Positions 1 through 11,965 of a stretch of DNA of 64,000 nucleotides are shown here, piece by piece. The notes beneath the pieces were generated by a model. That model searched no databases. It was not told the origin of the DNA and saw nothing but the letters and a program-made list of their open reading frames with translations. The number at the start of each line of letters is the position of its first letter. The stretch's first letter is position 1. A program made the position numbers and the translations under genes. This DNA is from Wyeomyia smithii (Eukaryota > Arthropoda > Insecta > Diptera > Culicidae), in the NCBI RefSeq assembly GCF_029784165.1, contig NC_073696.1, forward strand, positions 232,823,771 through 232,887,770, written 5' to 3'.

Positions 1-240
1 CTCGCGTACTCGGCGTGAGTAAAAAGATAGAAGAGAATTTGCGAGCGGTTATATGCTGGCTGCTGCTCTGGCAAGTGCGTGAATAATAAAGAGTGTCTCG
101 AAGGTGTGTGTGCGAACGACTGGAGAAGCGTAGCACACATCTCATTCTCAAGCAGAAAGGAGTGGCTATGTTATGCTTCTCGCTCGTTTAGCAACGCTGT
201 TGCTGCCTGATTTCTGAATTTCGACTATGGTTTTTGATTG
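1..240. repeat. Dispersed repeat copy (uninterrupted)
   Basis: This segment is recognisably similar to about 57270-57620: both contain a run ending in CTCAAGCAGAAAGGAG followed by a stretch with TGCTTCTCGCTCG. In the other copy that site is interrupted by a 165-bp hairpin element; here it is continuous at about 149-163. No coding potential is recognised. It is probably part of a larger repeat whose left part lies outside the window. Confidence 0.7.
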
Positions 241-1380
241 TCATCTTTACTTTTTTCAACTTTGATTCATTACTCCTCATTATCTTTTTTTTTCTTTCTC
301 TGACTCTATTTTTTCTGATATACATATTTTCTCTATCGTACAGGTTTTTTTGATGTTCTCTCTGATTGTTTTTTGGTTCTCCATTGACTATAACCTGGAC
401 GATTTATTATTCTCTTTACTCTTTTTTCCATTTTAATTTTCTATCACTTTTTTGATTTGGTAAACGTTTGTTCAACATGCTATGTTTTCTGAATTGTTTT
501 ATTTTTCAGATTTTTTTTATCAATTTCTGACACATTATTTTTCATTTCTGTTTTTTCTGTTTCATCTATTTTTTTTTAGTTTTCTGCTTAATCAGTTTTC
601 TCCAGTTTTCAGATTTGTAAAGTTTTTTGGCCCCTTAACTTAGTGTAAATCAGCAGATTTTCCTAATTTTTTAATTATTTTTTCGTTTTTCTTATTCAAT
701 ATTGCTGCATTGATTTTTGCTTTGACGATTTCTTTTTCAAATTTTATATTTCTGGTTTCACTATTTTTAATTTTTCCAGATCTGTATTTTACCCGATTAT
801 TTTTACATTCTTCAAATTTCTCAATTTTAATATTTTTTAATTCTTTTTTTTTGTATTATTCTGATATAGGTAATTCCTTAAATTCTCTGTTTTAATGTTC
901 TTCAAATAATCTCAGTTTTTTCAAACTTTTTTGCAATGTTTTACTTATTTCCTAATTTTTCTATTTTTTCAGTCTGAATTTTCTGAATTTCTGTTAATAA
1001 TCATTTCTGATAATGATTTTTGATTTCCGATTTTGCCCTAAGAACAAATCATAATGAGAATGACATTGATAATTTTTGTTCGTTTCTTCTTTTTCTGATG
1101 TTTTCTGATTATATATTTTCTCCATTTTGCAGATTTTGTCATTGTACTGTTAATTTGGTTGTAATTTCTTAAATTGTTTTTTATTATTTATTATTAGGTA
1201 TAATTAGTTATAATTAGATATAATATATTATTTATATTATTATTTTTCTCATTTAAATTATTTCATCATTAAATTAAATTCATTAAATTTGATTACCGAT
1301 TTCTGTTCTCGCATCACCAATTTATATTTTATTTAACTTTTAATGGATTGTTTTTCGGTTTCTGATTGCCATGATCTACT
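241..1380. repeat. T-rich low-complexity tract with TTTTTCTGATTT-like motif
   Basis: The plus strand is strongly T-rich, with a degenerate recurring word close to TTTTCTGATTTCTG. It resembles an old decayed short tandem array. No gene is supported; a short open frame at 710-895 encodes only phenylalanine, leucine, isoleucine and serine runs, as expected from poly-T DNA. Confidence 0.75.
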
Positions 1381-4300
1381 CTTGGATTTACGATTTTCGA
1401 TTATAAATATTCAATTGAGTTTTTTATAGTTTCGAGATTCAAATGTGCAAAACTGTAGAACTTAGGTTCGCTTGCGGGATCGAAGATGCCCCCTATGAAT
1501 ACTGATGCTGTGACAAAATCTAGCCAGCAGACAATATACCACGCCGGAAAATGCTTTATCCGAAATGAGGTTACACACTTTTTACGAGTACGCAAAAATT
1601 TCATCTTTCCTTTGTCGCTTTGTAACGGGCGACCTTCATCTTTTTTGCTAACAACCGCCGCCCGCGAAAACGATCAGCCGTTTAACATAATGTTATTAGA
1701 TGTGCTTTATTCTGACTCTGACGCCTGCGTCCATGGAACTCCCTTGGCATGGGGGCAAACTTTCATCAAGGATATGTTACACAATGCGGGAAGTAAATTT
1801 TTTATTGAATCTGTCGGTCTCGCAAACAACACCGCACAGCCTGGTAGCAAACACAAAAAAAAATCAAAAGCCAATAGACGCAGAAAGGTCCAGCAGAAGA
1901 AGAAAAAGTTGCCATCCAGGCGCCATCAGTTTGAGATTCCAGACCATGGTGCCTTACTGGCTGATTGTACAGCGCCTTGCCACTACACCAATTGTCGGTC
2001 GCCCAAATAACAAAGCAATTGACTGTATTCGTTGGTTATTAAAGTGTTTTGTGGTAAAAACGTAAAAATCCAGTCATGGTAAAATAACTCAACTTGAAAT
2101 GCAAATTGGAATCTATCAATGGAAGAATAATGCATCACAAAGTGTTCAATCAAAGTTACTAAAAATGGGATGACATAAAGTTACTCAGCATCAAGTTAGA
2201 CTGATCCATTTCAGCATCGGTTTACCTTCTACTGCCTCCACCGGGACCACCAGCCACAAAATAGAACTAAATGAAACATTTACCCACGAATGTGTGAATA
2301 AACTCCCACAGCTTTTCTGGTGCGACGTCGTTACGTCGATAATGATGATGATAAACTTTTTGCCACTTTGCTTGTACCAAACCCTCTTTCCACGCTGTGC
2401 CACCGTCGGAACGAGAAATTGTTCCCTTTTAGGCCAATGCCGTAAAGTACTCTTTCGCTAATCTATCGATTCGAACCGCACTATTCTGGTAGGATTTGAA
2501 ATTGCTGTGGGGTTGAGGGCTAGCAACAACTTCGAGGGAAACTGACAGCAGATGGCTCCAGTCTTGTACCCATATCGGTTTACATCGGATTCTGCCTGCT
2601 GCCGGGAGCCATTTTCCGTTCAACAATATTGGATCGATTCGAGCCCATGATTGTAAAGAATATGAGCGTTTTCTGGATGTTCGATTGTTCACCTGAATGT
2701 GCTAGTGTTTAAAGTTGATTGTTGTTTATTTTGATTGAAAAATGAGAAAAGGTAAAGCATCGAGAATATTATTATTCATTCGTGTTTTTTGTAAAACGAA
2801 CACTTCAAATATAATGACAATCGTTTTATCGAAACTCGTTGAACATCATTCTGCTACAAGCCTTTGGCGTTAAGTAGAACAATTGCTCGAGCGCCATTTT
2901 ATGCCTTTTATCTTGCCTCGGTGGAGCAATAACATTCGATTTGCTGGCAATATCGACGTCTTGCAAATAGCCGCCAGCAGCAAAGGGAAACCAAGAAACC
3001 AGCAGCAGATGAAAAACAGTTACAGTGGCGATCGAAGAAAACGGCATCCAATTTCAATACCAGTTAAGTGTGCTGCCCTAAGCCAGTAATTTCTTGATCT
3101 GCCGTTCGACCCGCTCTGAAATTATTGACCGAAAAAAAGGATTGTCGTCTGATTTGAATGTTAAAGGAAATTCATTCGAGGTAATTGTCATTGCACTTCT
3201 TCGTAGTTAACTGCTGATATTTTGTCAATCCTCTCATCATCTATGCGCTCTTAGCTCTGCAAATATTGAGGACACTTACTCAAAATTGAAGAGCAACTAT
3301 GCTTCCCCTTATTTTCTAGATTCAATAGAGACGCCTGGTTCATAAACGTTGACAATGCTGGAGAAATAAAATATTTCATCGGACAACAGGTTTTGTAGTC
3401 ATAGTTCAACATTTTTCGTGGCAGCAAAACATGAATATTGTGTTCAAAACAAATATGCAGACTTACGCCGATGACTTCACTATTTTGTATATTTCGCAAG
3501 AAATTATTTGCTGTCAGTTATATTCCTGAAGTTTCACATGATTAATTAAAGGTAAATTCTGTCATTGGCGATCATGAATTGCTTACAAACCGAACAGCAT
3601 AACTGCTTTATATTCGAATGAAATATAACCCCCAGCTGCAATATGAATAGCACAATAAACAATAAACGCACTGATAAGACGAGCGAAAAACATCTCACTA
3701 AAGCCACTTTTCTGGTCCCGAGCTTTATTAGCTCTATGCACCAACAATTAACCTCCAAGTAGTCTAGAACCAGGTAATTGCCAAGACTCCCAGCCGTGAA
3801 AGCCGCCAGTGCAGTGGAACGGTAAAAGCCTCATAGCTTTACAGTTTCATGAGCTAATGCACTCTGGCTTTCCGCATGGAACCCAGTTCTCGATAGAATG
3901 TGCAGCGACTTAACTTGAAAACTCAATCTACGCCCGTTTGGGGTGGCGCCCCATGCGAATTAGATCTAGAAGAACTGTTGAGACGGGAGATTTTCTCTCC
4001 ACTTTCGCTAGCAAACGTTGCAGCCTGAATTGTTCCCACATCGCGGAAGATTTCGTGCTTCAAACCGTCCAAAGCGGCGTCCTCGAATGGGAGGCTGATT
4101 ATAATAAAAGTCTAGACCAGCGGCGAGCAGCCATATGAGTTAATACGATTTCTACTTTGTGTGGTTGAAGTGATGGGCCAATATATATCTTCCCTTTTTC
4201 ACACCATTTTCAGCACTAGTTCTGTTCCCATTCCGTTTAGGTTCTTGGGGAAAGGCGGAGGGTGAAAACGGAAGATAAATGATTACATTATCCCAGTCCT

Positions 4301-4853
4301 TCGAACAACATCAGAACATGGCCCTAGTCGAAGCTCATATACACTCACACGCAAAAGTGTATATGCAAGCACCAGAAGCAACGTTTCGGTTGTTAAGATG
4401 TTATCTTTTATTTATTGGTATTCCATGGCTGTAGACCATGTTGGAGGAAGAATGCTAGCACAACATAGGTTCCGGATTGCGGCGAAGCTTTAGTGCTATC
4501 GGAATAAATATTTCCTGCCTGCCTGAGTATACTAGTACCGAGCGGTTGGTACAAAGAATTTCACATTTCATGGCCACCGGGAAAACCAGCCCCTCCGGTA
4601 AGCTAAAAGAGAAAGTTTTGAGCCTGTTTGAAGCAGAGTTCGCAAAACTTTTTCCCGCACATCAAGTGCGCTGCTGGGGGGCAGGCGAAAAGTACCCTTT
4701 AGTATTTTCGTGCAAAGTAAGTATAAACCTAATTTACGGAAGCTATCGTTACTGCCTCGAGAGCGCCCATGTACCGAAAGCAGATTATTTATTCAGTCTG
4801 TTTCGTTGACAAACGTAATTAGAATTCTGTTTTGAGTGTCACTTTCTCGTTAA
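1381..4853. other. No recognisable gene; unique-looking DNA
   Basis: I see no family-level feature here. The longest open frame is 1486-2010 on the plus strand (174 codons, ATG start), which ends in a lysine/arginine-rich stretch from an A-rich segment. It resembles nothing I know, is overlapped by another open frame, and is probably chance. The rest is moderately AT-rich with no clear direct or inverted repeats. Confidence 0.5.
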
Positions 4854-5069
4854 CTACTTGCTGACCAGTGGGTCGCCCGGCTAAATGAATGCACAATTTG
4901 GTTTGTAGAGCTTCATCGGAAAACTTGCGAGGACGAGGACGTAGACGACGACGATGACGACAAAATTGACGCAGTTGAAACCGTACAAAAGACAACCGAC
5001 ACCAAATTAGCTTCAATCTTGGAGCTGGCAATCATGGATGTCAATTTTCCCAATCGTGACGTCACATAG
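4854..5069 (+). other. Acidic open frame without ATG, possible exon or relic
   Basis: A 72-codon frame is open from just after a TAA at 4851-4853 to a TAG at 5067-5069. It includes an acidic stretch read as EDEDVDDDDDDKID near the middle. The in-frame ATG comes too late to be a sensible start. A CAG just inside the open frame could be a splice acceptor. A perfect CRE-like palindrome TGACGTCA lies at 5057-5064, at the end of the frame. It could be a terminal exon, a fragment of a transposon protein, or chance; I do not recognise the protein. Confidence 0.2.
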
Positions 5070-5380
5070 CGCACACATTACCCGCCAACGGCAGTCAAGC
5101 TATGCGGTAAAACTTTTCCGCAACTGTTGCTTTACTTTGTCTCTTCATCAATCCCGTAATTGTGTAATCCCGGGGGCTTAGAATGTGATACTTTGAGTTT
5201 CATAATTAATGTTTAAAATATGCCATCCTCGTGTCATATTACGATAGAACATATTGTATTTATTATATATCTTACTACTCGGAACCCGTATATATGTAAC
5301 GAAAAGTTTTAAAGCAACCTTTTTGAAACTGCTTTCTATAAAATTAATACCAGATTGCATTGGTCGACAAAATGAAAAAA

Positions 5381-5653
5381 GTGCATTCCAAACGCTCAAT
5401 CCGGAAAAAAGAAAGATTATAACTATTCAACCGTTCCTATGAATTTTGGTGCCCCCAACCTTGGTGATGGTTAACTTACGCGAGAGTTTCGTATAAAAAA
5501 TGCTCGCCGAGTTCATCGCTTTAACATTATGTTCACAATGAAACTCATTTGAGTACTGGAAAAAACGATGATGGCTAGGGACACCAAAATTCACAGGAAT
5601 GGTTGAATAGCTATAATCTTTCATTTTTTCCGGTTTAAGCTTTTCGAGTGCAC
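5381..5653. mobile_element. 273-bp foldback MITE
   Basis: Two arms of about 76 bp (5381-5456 and about 5577-5653) are inverted copies with a few mismatches. They start GTGCATTCC on the left and GTGCACTCG on the right read inverted, and share CCGGAAAAAA and GGTTGAATAG-type words. The middle of about 120 bp is unpaired. No coding capacity is seen. No clear target-site duplication was found, so the superfamily is not assigned. Confidence 0.75.
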
Positions 5654-7191
5654 CTGTATTGACTAGTTTTATTATTGTCTGCTGATATTAATCAACAAAA
5701 CACAGCAGCGCACTATTCATATAAGCGGAATGATTGCGATCACAATTTCTCTGCTGGTGTTATTTTCTTAAATTATTATTGAATTTAAAATATTCTGTAG
5801 CTCAGCTAACCTTCAAAACATCCACTAAAATTACACAATTTCGCAATTCCTTTATTTGCTAAAACATGCGCGGTTTTCAAAAAAATGTTTTCCGCCTTCG
5901 AAACATGCTATACCTTTCAAGTCAAAGTCAGGCTTCTTCCGTTCTCTTGATTTTTGCTCAAATTTCCTTCTCTACATGTCAAACCCCCTGGAGAACAAGA
6001 CTTTCTCTCACACAGTGAGTAATTATCCACATTTAGGCGTAGAGTATTTCAGTCGCAGAGTTCCTTTTCACTCTTAATCATCGCGTGTTAGGGGTAAACA
6101 CTTGTTTGCTCTCTCAGTTTAAGAGAAAGTATATAGTTTTCGTTAGCTTCTCCTTTACTAGAAGAGAAGTTGGCCAAATATCAAAACATTTAGGTTCACA
6201 TTGAAGCCACATCCTAACCGTTTTCGAATTTAATATTATGGGAACATTCACAACTCACCATCGGTGCGTATTCTGCAGAAAGTTCGATTTTATACTGTTT
6301 TTGTCGCACCCCAGAGCGATGAGAACGGCAACGCAATGCTCAGTTGATCGCCGAGCAATTTATTCCACTTTTATTGCGTACGCGGATGAGCAATTTACAA
6401 GAGTTTCACTGGGTTTTGCTCTGTCAAATTAGGAGCGTTTTTTCGTCAGAGAAACTATTACTCTGTGCTCTCTCTACAGCAGATGGTGTGATGCACATTG
6501 AATGTAAGCTTACAGTTGTTAAGAGGGAAGAAAACTGTTTTCTCTTTAAGATGAAGATGAGCAAAACAAAGTCTGGTCAAAGTTCAGTATCAGTTCACGC
6601 TCATAACACAAAATAATAACAGAAATGGATAGCATGCATTTCTTATTTGCAAAATGTTGATCTTGTGTTCTTGCGGAACAAGAAAATACGATTTTTTATG
6701 GAAACAAATCTTTTTTGACATATAACTGGTTAATGTTCCGTTATATTTCAAACGCTAATAAGAGCATGACCACACGATAGATAACAATGACTAATATGTT
6801 ATTATATAGATAAAATATTGGATAATTTTGTAGTACGCAAGTTATCATTATTATTTTATTGCTCAGCAGTAAAAATTGATGAAAAGATTCAAACAATGCA
6901 TAAATCACATGCGAGCATCCCTAGCACAGACGACATGAACAGACACCATCCATGTACTGTGACATTCTCTATGTCAGTATCAGTAAAAATTACAGAGACT
7001 TCCTTCCCGTCTCAATAAGTCAATTAATGTTTGATTCCATGAACTTAGACTAATTTGTCGCTCAAGGGTAAGGATTTTTCGAAAAGTTTCAGATAGCTCT
7101 CTTTTTTAAACATTTTGTCAACCTGCAGATAGAAACTAATTAAAACTGATGCCTTGAAAGAAAACATACTGATAAAAGTAACAGTACGAAC
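5654..7191. other. AT-rich spacer, no gene seen
   Basis: No recognisable protein, RNA gene or strong repeat. Several short open frames (for example 6344-6616) have no family signature and probably arise by chance. Confidence 0.5.
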
Positions 7192-8191
7192 ACTGCCGGT
7201 AACCGCAAGTCAGTCCCATCTGTAAAAATATGAAATCGAGAAAACAGCTTCGAAAGATATTTTATTCTCGCTTAGTTCTCACTTATTTAAGATGAATTAT
7301 TTTGACAACATTCATGCTAAAACATAGTTTGCATGCTAGCCTACACGAATTACATTGGTAAAACTACTGAAATCATTGATTTCATGATAAAAACCTTGAG
7401 TGTGACTGACTTGCCGTTACATTACACACTGAAGAGAGAAGTAACCGCAAGTCAGTCCCATTTCCATGTTGATGCTATAGTGAGCGTTGACGTGATGTTA
7501 TCTGTTGCCGTTGCGCTTCGCAGTTCGGAAGTTCATGTCCATGAGAACAGTTTTAAAAATGGCGGCGTTGGAAAATCTCATGATGTACGGAACCAATGAG
7601 AGCTCATCCGGTGTGGATTCGGATGAAGAAACTGAAGCCGGGACTACAGTTGGTTCATCCAGATGATCAAAATCCGTTTGAGGTTCGAGCATAACCTTTG
7701 GAGACTTCTTGGAACAATTTTGATGGAAGTTTTTTCGATACTGAAGATTTTCCGGATAAATCTACGAAGAAGCGAACCAAGAATAGAAAATGGACTTGAA
7801 TTCTCATTTGCAGGAAATTGCTGCACATAGATTCAACACCAATTCGAACTAGAAACTAATCCCAATAATTGATAACTGTTACTTGATGACTTATTTTCAT
7901 ATAAACGGTCATGTCAAAGTTCACTTCTTCATTACCAATCCATTTTATTGTACTATGCATGTTTTTTTTTTTGCATTTGGGACTGACTTCCGGTTATTTT
8001 TCCTCTGGGACTGACTTGCGGTTACTTTTCATAATGGGACAATTGGACTTGGTATTGATTTCCGCTTTCGTTGATCAAACCCCTCTTATTTATCGGTACA
8101 TCTGAAAATACACTTAAAGATAGGCCAAAATCCGATGCTAACTCAAAATCGACAGAATTACAGATGGGACTGACTTGCGGTTACCGGCAGT
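7192..8191. mobile_element. 1000-bp non-autonomous TIR element, ACTGCCGGTAACCGC family
   Basis: The ends are a perfect inverted repeat of 31 bp beginning ACTGCCGGTAACCGCAAG (7192-7222 and 8161-8191). The subterminal word GTAACCGCAAGTCAGTCCC or its complement recurs inside near 7405, 7441, 7979 and 8007, which suggests reiterated transposase-binding sites. The interior holds a short ATG frame at 7559-7666 reading MAALENLMMYGTNE and a serine/acidic stretch, followed by stops and more coding-like debris to about 7800, possibly an ancestral protein relic. Both outer flanks carry AC, so the duplication is ambiguous. A related 618-bp element lies at 60023-60640. Confidence 0.85.
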
Positions 8192-8478
8192 ACAGTGCAG
8201 GTAAAGCAAAGCGCCGCTGGCCTATCATTGCAGTGCTACACGATTTCTATTCGTGTGCAATTAAGGAAAAACTGCAATGCTGCTGCTGATGATAATTAAC
8301 GGGTTATCCCATATATATGGATACTATAAAAACCATAAATTACTCAATAAGAATTAAGTTATAAGTTACTTTTATTTCATTTTATCTCTTCATTTTATCT
8401 TTTAAGATGTGAAATAATCGTAAACTGCGAGTAAATCAAAAGAGTAAATTTAAAGAAAAGTAAAAGCCGGTGAAAACT

Positions 8479-9924
8479 TGAAAAAAACTACATACCTACA
8501 GTAAGTAAAACATTGACACACTATTTCCAAGGCTGCAAAAACGTGATCGAAATCATTTTGACCCAAAAAATTTGATTTTAGAGTCATAGTGTCTTCAGCA
8601 AAGTTGTTCCATTATTTATTCTTCATGTTATAGAAATTACAGTTTTGTGATCAATCCACTTAACAGTGAAAAGCGAATTTTACTCTTTTCATTTTTGCAT
8701 ATAAAAATTCATCGAGTTCGGCAAAGTTGTGTAGCATATTTTATAAGAAACAACTTTGCCAAAGACACCATACATCTATCTGCCTAGTTTAAAGGACTAA
8801 TGTGGAGTTTTCTACAGATTGCCACTAAAAATCAGTTTTTTAAATATAACTTTTAATAGTGAATTTCTACAATTTTTCAATATTCTATAATATTGTTTTC
8901 TATAACAAAACAAACAATTTCTTCGAAGGAAGTTCATTTTTTTACTGAAATATTTTTTTATAGTTATTGACGAATTCTACTTGAATAATGCAAAAATTTA
9001 CACTAATTACTTTTTACTCAAAAAAAATTGATTTTGGAGCCATAATGTCTTCAGCAAAGTTGTTTTGTTAATTATTCTTCATTTTATGAAAATTAGAATT
9101 TTGTGATCAATCTACCCAAAAGAGAAAAACGAATTCAATTTTTCTCATTTTTGCATATAAACATCCACTTTGCTGAGTAAAGTATTAGCATATTTTATAA
9201 GAAACAACTTTGTCGAAGACACCATACTTCTATTGCCAATTTAAATGAATTTTTGTGAAGTTTCCTTTAGAATTCAAATAGAAACATTTCTTTGCTATCA
9301 CTTTTTATAGTGATTTTTAATTTTTTTCAATATTCTACAATGTTTTTCAGTATAATAAAAGACACGAGTTCACCGAAGGAATAAATTAGTTATTGAAAAT
9401 TTCTATTAAAATGGTGCACCAATTTACTTACAGATATAAACACAAGAGACAGCGAGAGACAAATGCCTATATCTAAATTGAATGATGTTTGAGTTATACT
9501 TTAATATAGAAATGGTTTAGTCTGCAGATATTTGCCGATTTTGAAGATATGTAAATGATTGCATTGTTTTAATAAAAATTGTCAATAATCGGAGAAATAT
9601 GTGAGATAAAAATAAACTTTCTTCAAAGAAATTGTTTGTTTTGTTATAGCAAACAACATTGTAGAACATTAAAAAATTATAGAAAATCACTACAAAAAGT
9701 TATATTGAAAAAACTGATTTTTAGTGGCAATCAGCAGAAAACTCCACATAAGTCCATTTAAATAGGCAGATAGAAGTATGATATCTTTGACAAAGTTGTT
9801 TCTTATAGAATGTGCTACGACTTTGCGGAACTCGATGAATTTTTGTATGCATAAATGTAAAAAGTAAAATTCGCTTTTCACTGTTGTCAATGTTTTACTT
9901 ACTGTAGGTATGTAGTTTTTTTCA
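8479..9924. mobile_element. 1.45-kb foldback element with ~38-bp TIRs
   Basis: The first ~40 bases (starting TGAAAAAAACTACATACC at 8479) recur inverted at 9885-9924. Further inside, a segment with GTCTTCAGCAAAGTTGTT occurs twice in direct orientation (near 8590 and 9045) and once inverted and degraded (near 9790). Arms are partial inverted copies around an AT-rich core. No protein is encoded. The right end abuts a LINE reverse-transcriptase relic exactly where that reading frame is lost, so the element probably inserted into the LINE. No target duplication was identified. Confidence 0.75.
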
Positions 9925-10740
9925 TGTACGGACAATTCATGTCCGTAGAACGCCACCGGGAGGATCAGCTTCCTATGAAGCGCAAATTTCGTGCGTATCT
10001 ACAAGCTGCGGCACCTGAACTGGCTACGCGTTACGTAAAAAGCCCTGGTCGCTGCCGCAATCCGTCTCTTCACCTCGCGGCCACCTCGTTATTACACGTA
10101 ACGATCGTACCAAAATAAAACAATCATCAATCACTTCAAAAGTATCATTATCCATCACAGCCGCAGCATCATTGCCCGCAGGACTACCATACTATCTGGC
10201 AGTCACCATGTACTTCGTTTTGGCAGTGTTAATTGTGACTCCAATTCTCGCAACTTCTCTTCTGAGAGCCGTTGAGGCTTCCTCCACAGCTCTACGATCA
10301 ACACCACAAATATAGATGTCGTCCGCAAAGCCTAAAAGCATGTGAGACTTCGTGATAGCGGTACGGCTTCTCTGCACACCTACCTCTTCGTACATAACCT
10401 TTCGGGGCTATGTTAAAAAGAAAACTCAAGAGTCCATCCCCTTAGTTCGGACCATCCAACGTCACAAACACATCCGAAATTTCAACCACTATCCTGACGC
10501 TTGATGTGGAACCGTACGAAGTCGCACGACCCAGCTTAATCTGTTTTGTTGAGAAACCATGTTCAAGCATAATCTGCTACAACTCGTTGCGTTTCACTGA
10601 GTCGTACGCCGCCTTGATGTCTTTAAACAGATTTTGTGTCTGCAAGTTGTATTCTCGAAACATGACGAGGATCTATCTCAGGGTGAACACCTGGTCCGTT
10701 GTAGATTGTCTCGCTCGATAACCGCTCCACCCTCAGCCAA
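9925..10740 (-). pseudogene. Non-LTR retrotransposon (LINE) reverse transcriptase, broken
   Basis: On the minus strand the translation shows LINE reverse-transcriptase landmarks in order: a FKDIKAAYDSVKRNEL block (about 10600-10640), the catalytic LLGFADDIYICGVDRRAVEE block (FADD codons near 10318-10329), an INTAKTKYMV block, and a downstream LPVAFYGHE-like block near 9945. The frame is interrupted by in-frame stops and frameshifts. Upstream regions (endonuclease) and the 3' end are absent. The element moved by target-primed reverse transcription; this copy is dead. The clade is not assigned. The left end abuts the foldback at 8479-9924. Confidence 0.85.
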
Positions 10741-11473
10741 TTTTTTGGTTTTTTTTTACTTTTTTTATTTTTATTTTATTTTATTTTTTTTGTTTTAGAC
10801 CTGAAACAAGGCCTTCTTCCCCAGCACATCCTACGCTAAAGTATACAAACGATTTGACTTTCCAGCCGATTTGTTGTTATCGTTGCTGTCTTACCCGCTC
10901 TAGTCCTCAAAGATACCCATTCTAGAAGTTTAACTCTCAGTAGTCACGCATAAGATCTAGCATGCAGGAATTTAGTCTTATTGTACAACCGGTTACAGCA
11001 GTAAAAGGACGGTTTACTTTTACTGGAAACTGATTCGACCCGCAGCAAGGCTGAGCGACGACTGATTCGATCACAGCGTTCCACAACAGAATGACCAACC
11101 GGCAGATCGCAGCACTGTACAGCATTGCTGGAGATTTCCGTACATATTAGTAATTTTGTCCTCCCGCGTAGGTGTGTCGGTAGTGTGCGGAGCGGACAAT
11201 AACAAGAGAATTAGAATTATCCCGTGTCATCGGTAATTGGCAATCCAAAATCAACGCTTCACTTCAAGGTTACCAAAAATAGAGAGTTGAAATAGAGTTT
11301 TCACTGGAATTTACCACCTCACATCATTAAATTGATTAACCCCAATTGGGTGTATTCCCAAACCAATTGCAAAAAATACACTGACATATGAGCCATTGCG
11401 GGACAGAGTGGTCTATAAACCATTTTTTGTTCAAAAATGAGTTTGTTGCACATGTGATTTGTAACCTGCTACA
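10741..11473. other. Poly-T tract then featureless DNA
   Basis: A T-rich homopolymer-like run lies at about 10745-10795. The remainder is mixed-composition DNA without a recognisable gene or repeat. Confidence 0.5.
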
Positions 11474-11590
11474 CGTATTGTAACATGAAAAATGTAACAT
11501 GTGTAATAACATGTTATACTTAACATGTTGTGTTACATGTTACATGTTACACGTTACATGTTAGATGTATAGCATATAACATGTGACACT
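11474..11590. repeat. Short array of TAACATGT/ACATGTTA words
   Basis: The word ACATGT with flanking TA or TAA recurs about ten times in both orientations, for example TTACATGTTACATGTTAC. ACATGT is its own complement, so the array can fold in many registers. It is probably a degenerate microsatellite. Confidence 0.75.
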
Positions 11591-11709
11591 AGCCATTTAT
11601 ACGAGTTAACGTCATTTTTATTGTCATTTATTAGGTCAGCATTCGACAGCAGAATTTTTCGCGGAAGATTTGTTAACGATAGAACAGTTTTTGAATGCTT
11701 TAAAACCAC

Positions 11710-11965
11710 ATTCTTAATCAATAAAGAACACATTATTTAGGGATATGCAAGACAGACCTCATAGAAGTCTACTTGACTTTCAGGCAACTTGACCCTTCAT
11801 TTGATACTGAAATTGTGGAGATTGGCAAGCATCACACTCAAATGCATATACATACACGCCCACACACGAATACAGAAAATGCTTAGTTCGTCTGCTTGAA
11901 TCGAGTGGTATATAATACTCGGTCCGTTGTGCTTCATTTAAAACACCACTGGCAATTGTTCTATA
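11710..11965. repeat. Fragment of the CA-rich insect repeat seen at 20480-20770
   Basis: It contains, in order, a segment like CTTGACCCTTCATTTGATACTG, a CATACACGCCCACACAC run, and AGAAAATGCTTAGTTCGTC followed by a TCGAGTGGTATATAATACTCGG segment. The same order (CATTTG block, CA run, GGAAATGCCCAGCTCGTCG, then a TCGATTGATATACGAG block) ends the modular repeat near 20520-20730, so this is a diverged partial copy. Confidence 0.65.

Noticed and set aside
1486..2010. 174-codon ATG open frame
   Set aside because: No recognisable family; the second half is lysine/arginine-rich from A-rich DNA and another frame is open over the same bases.
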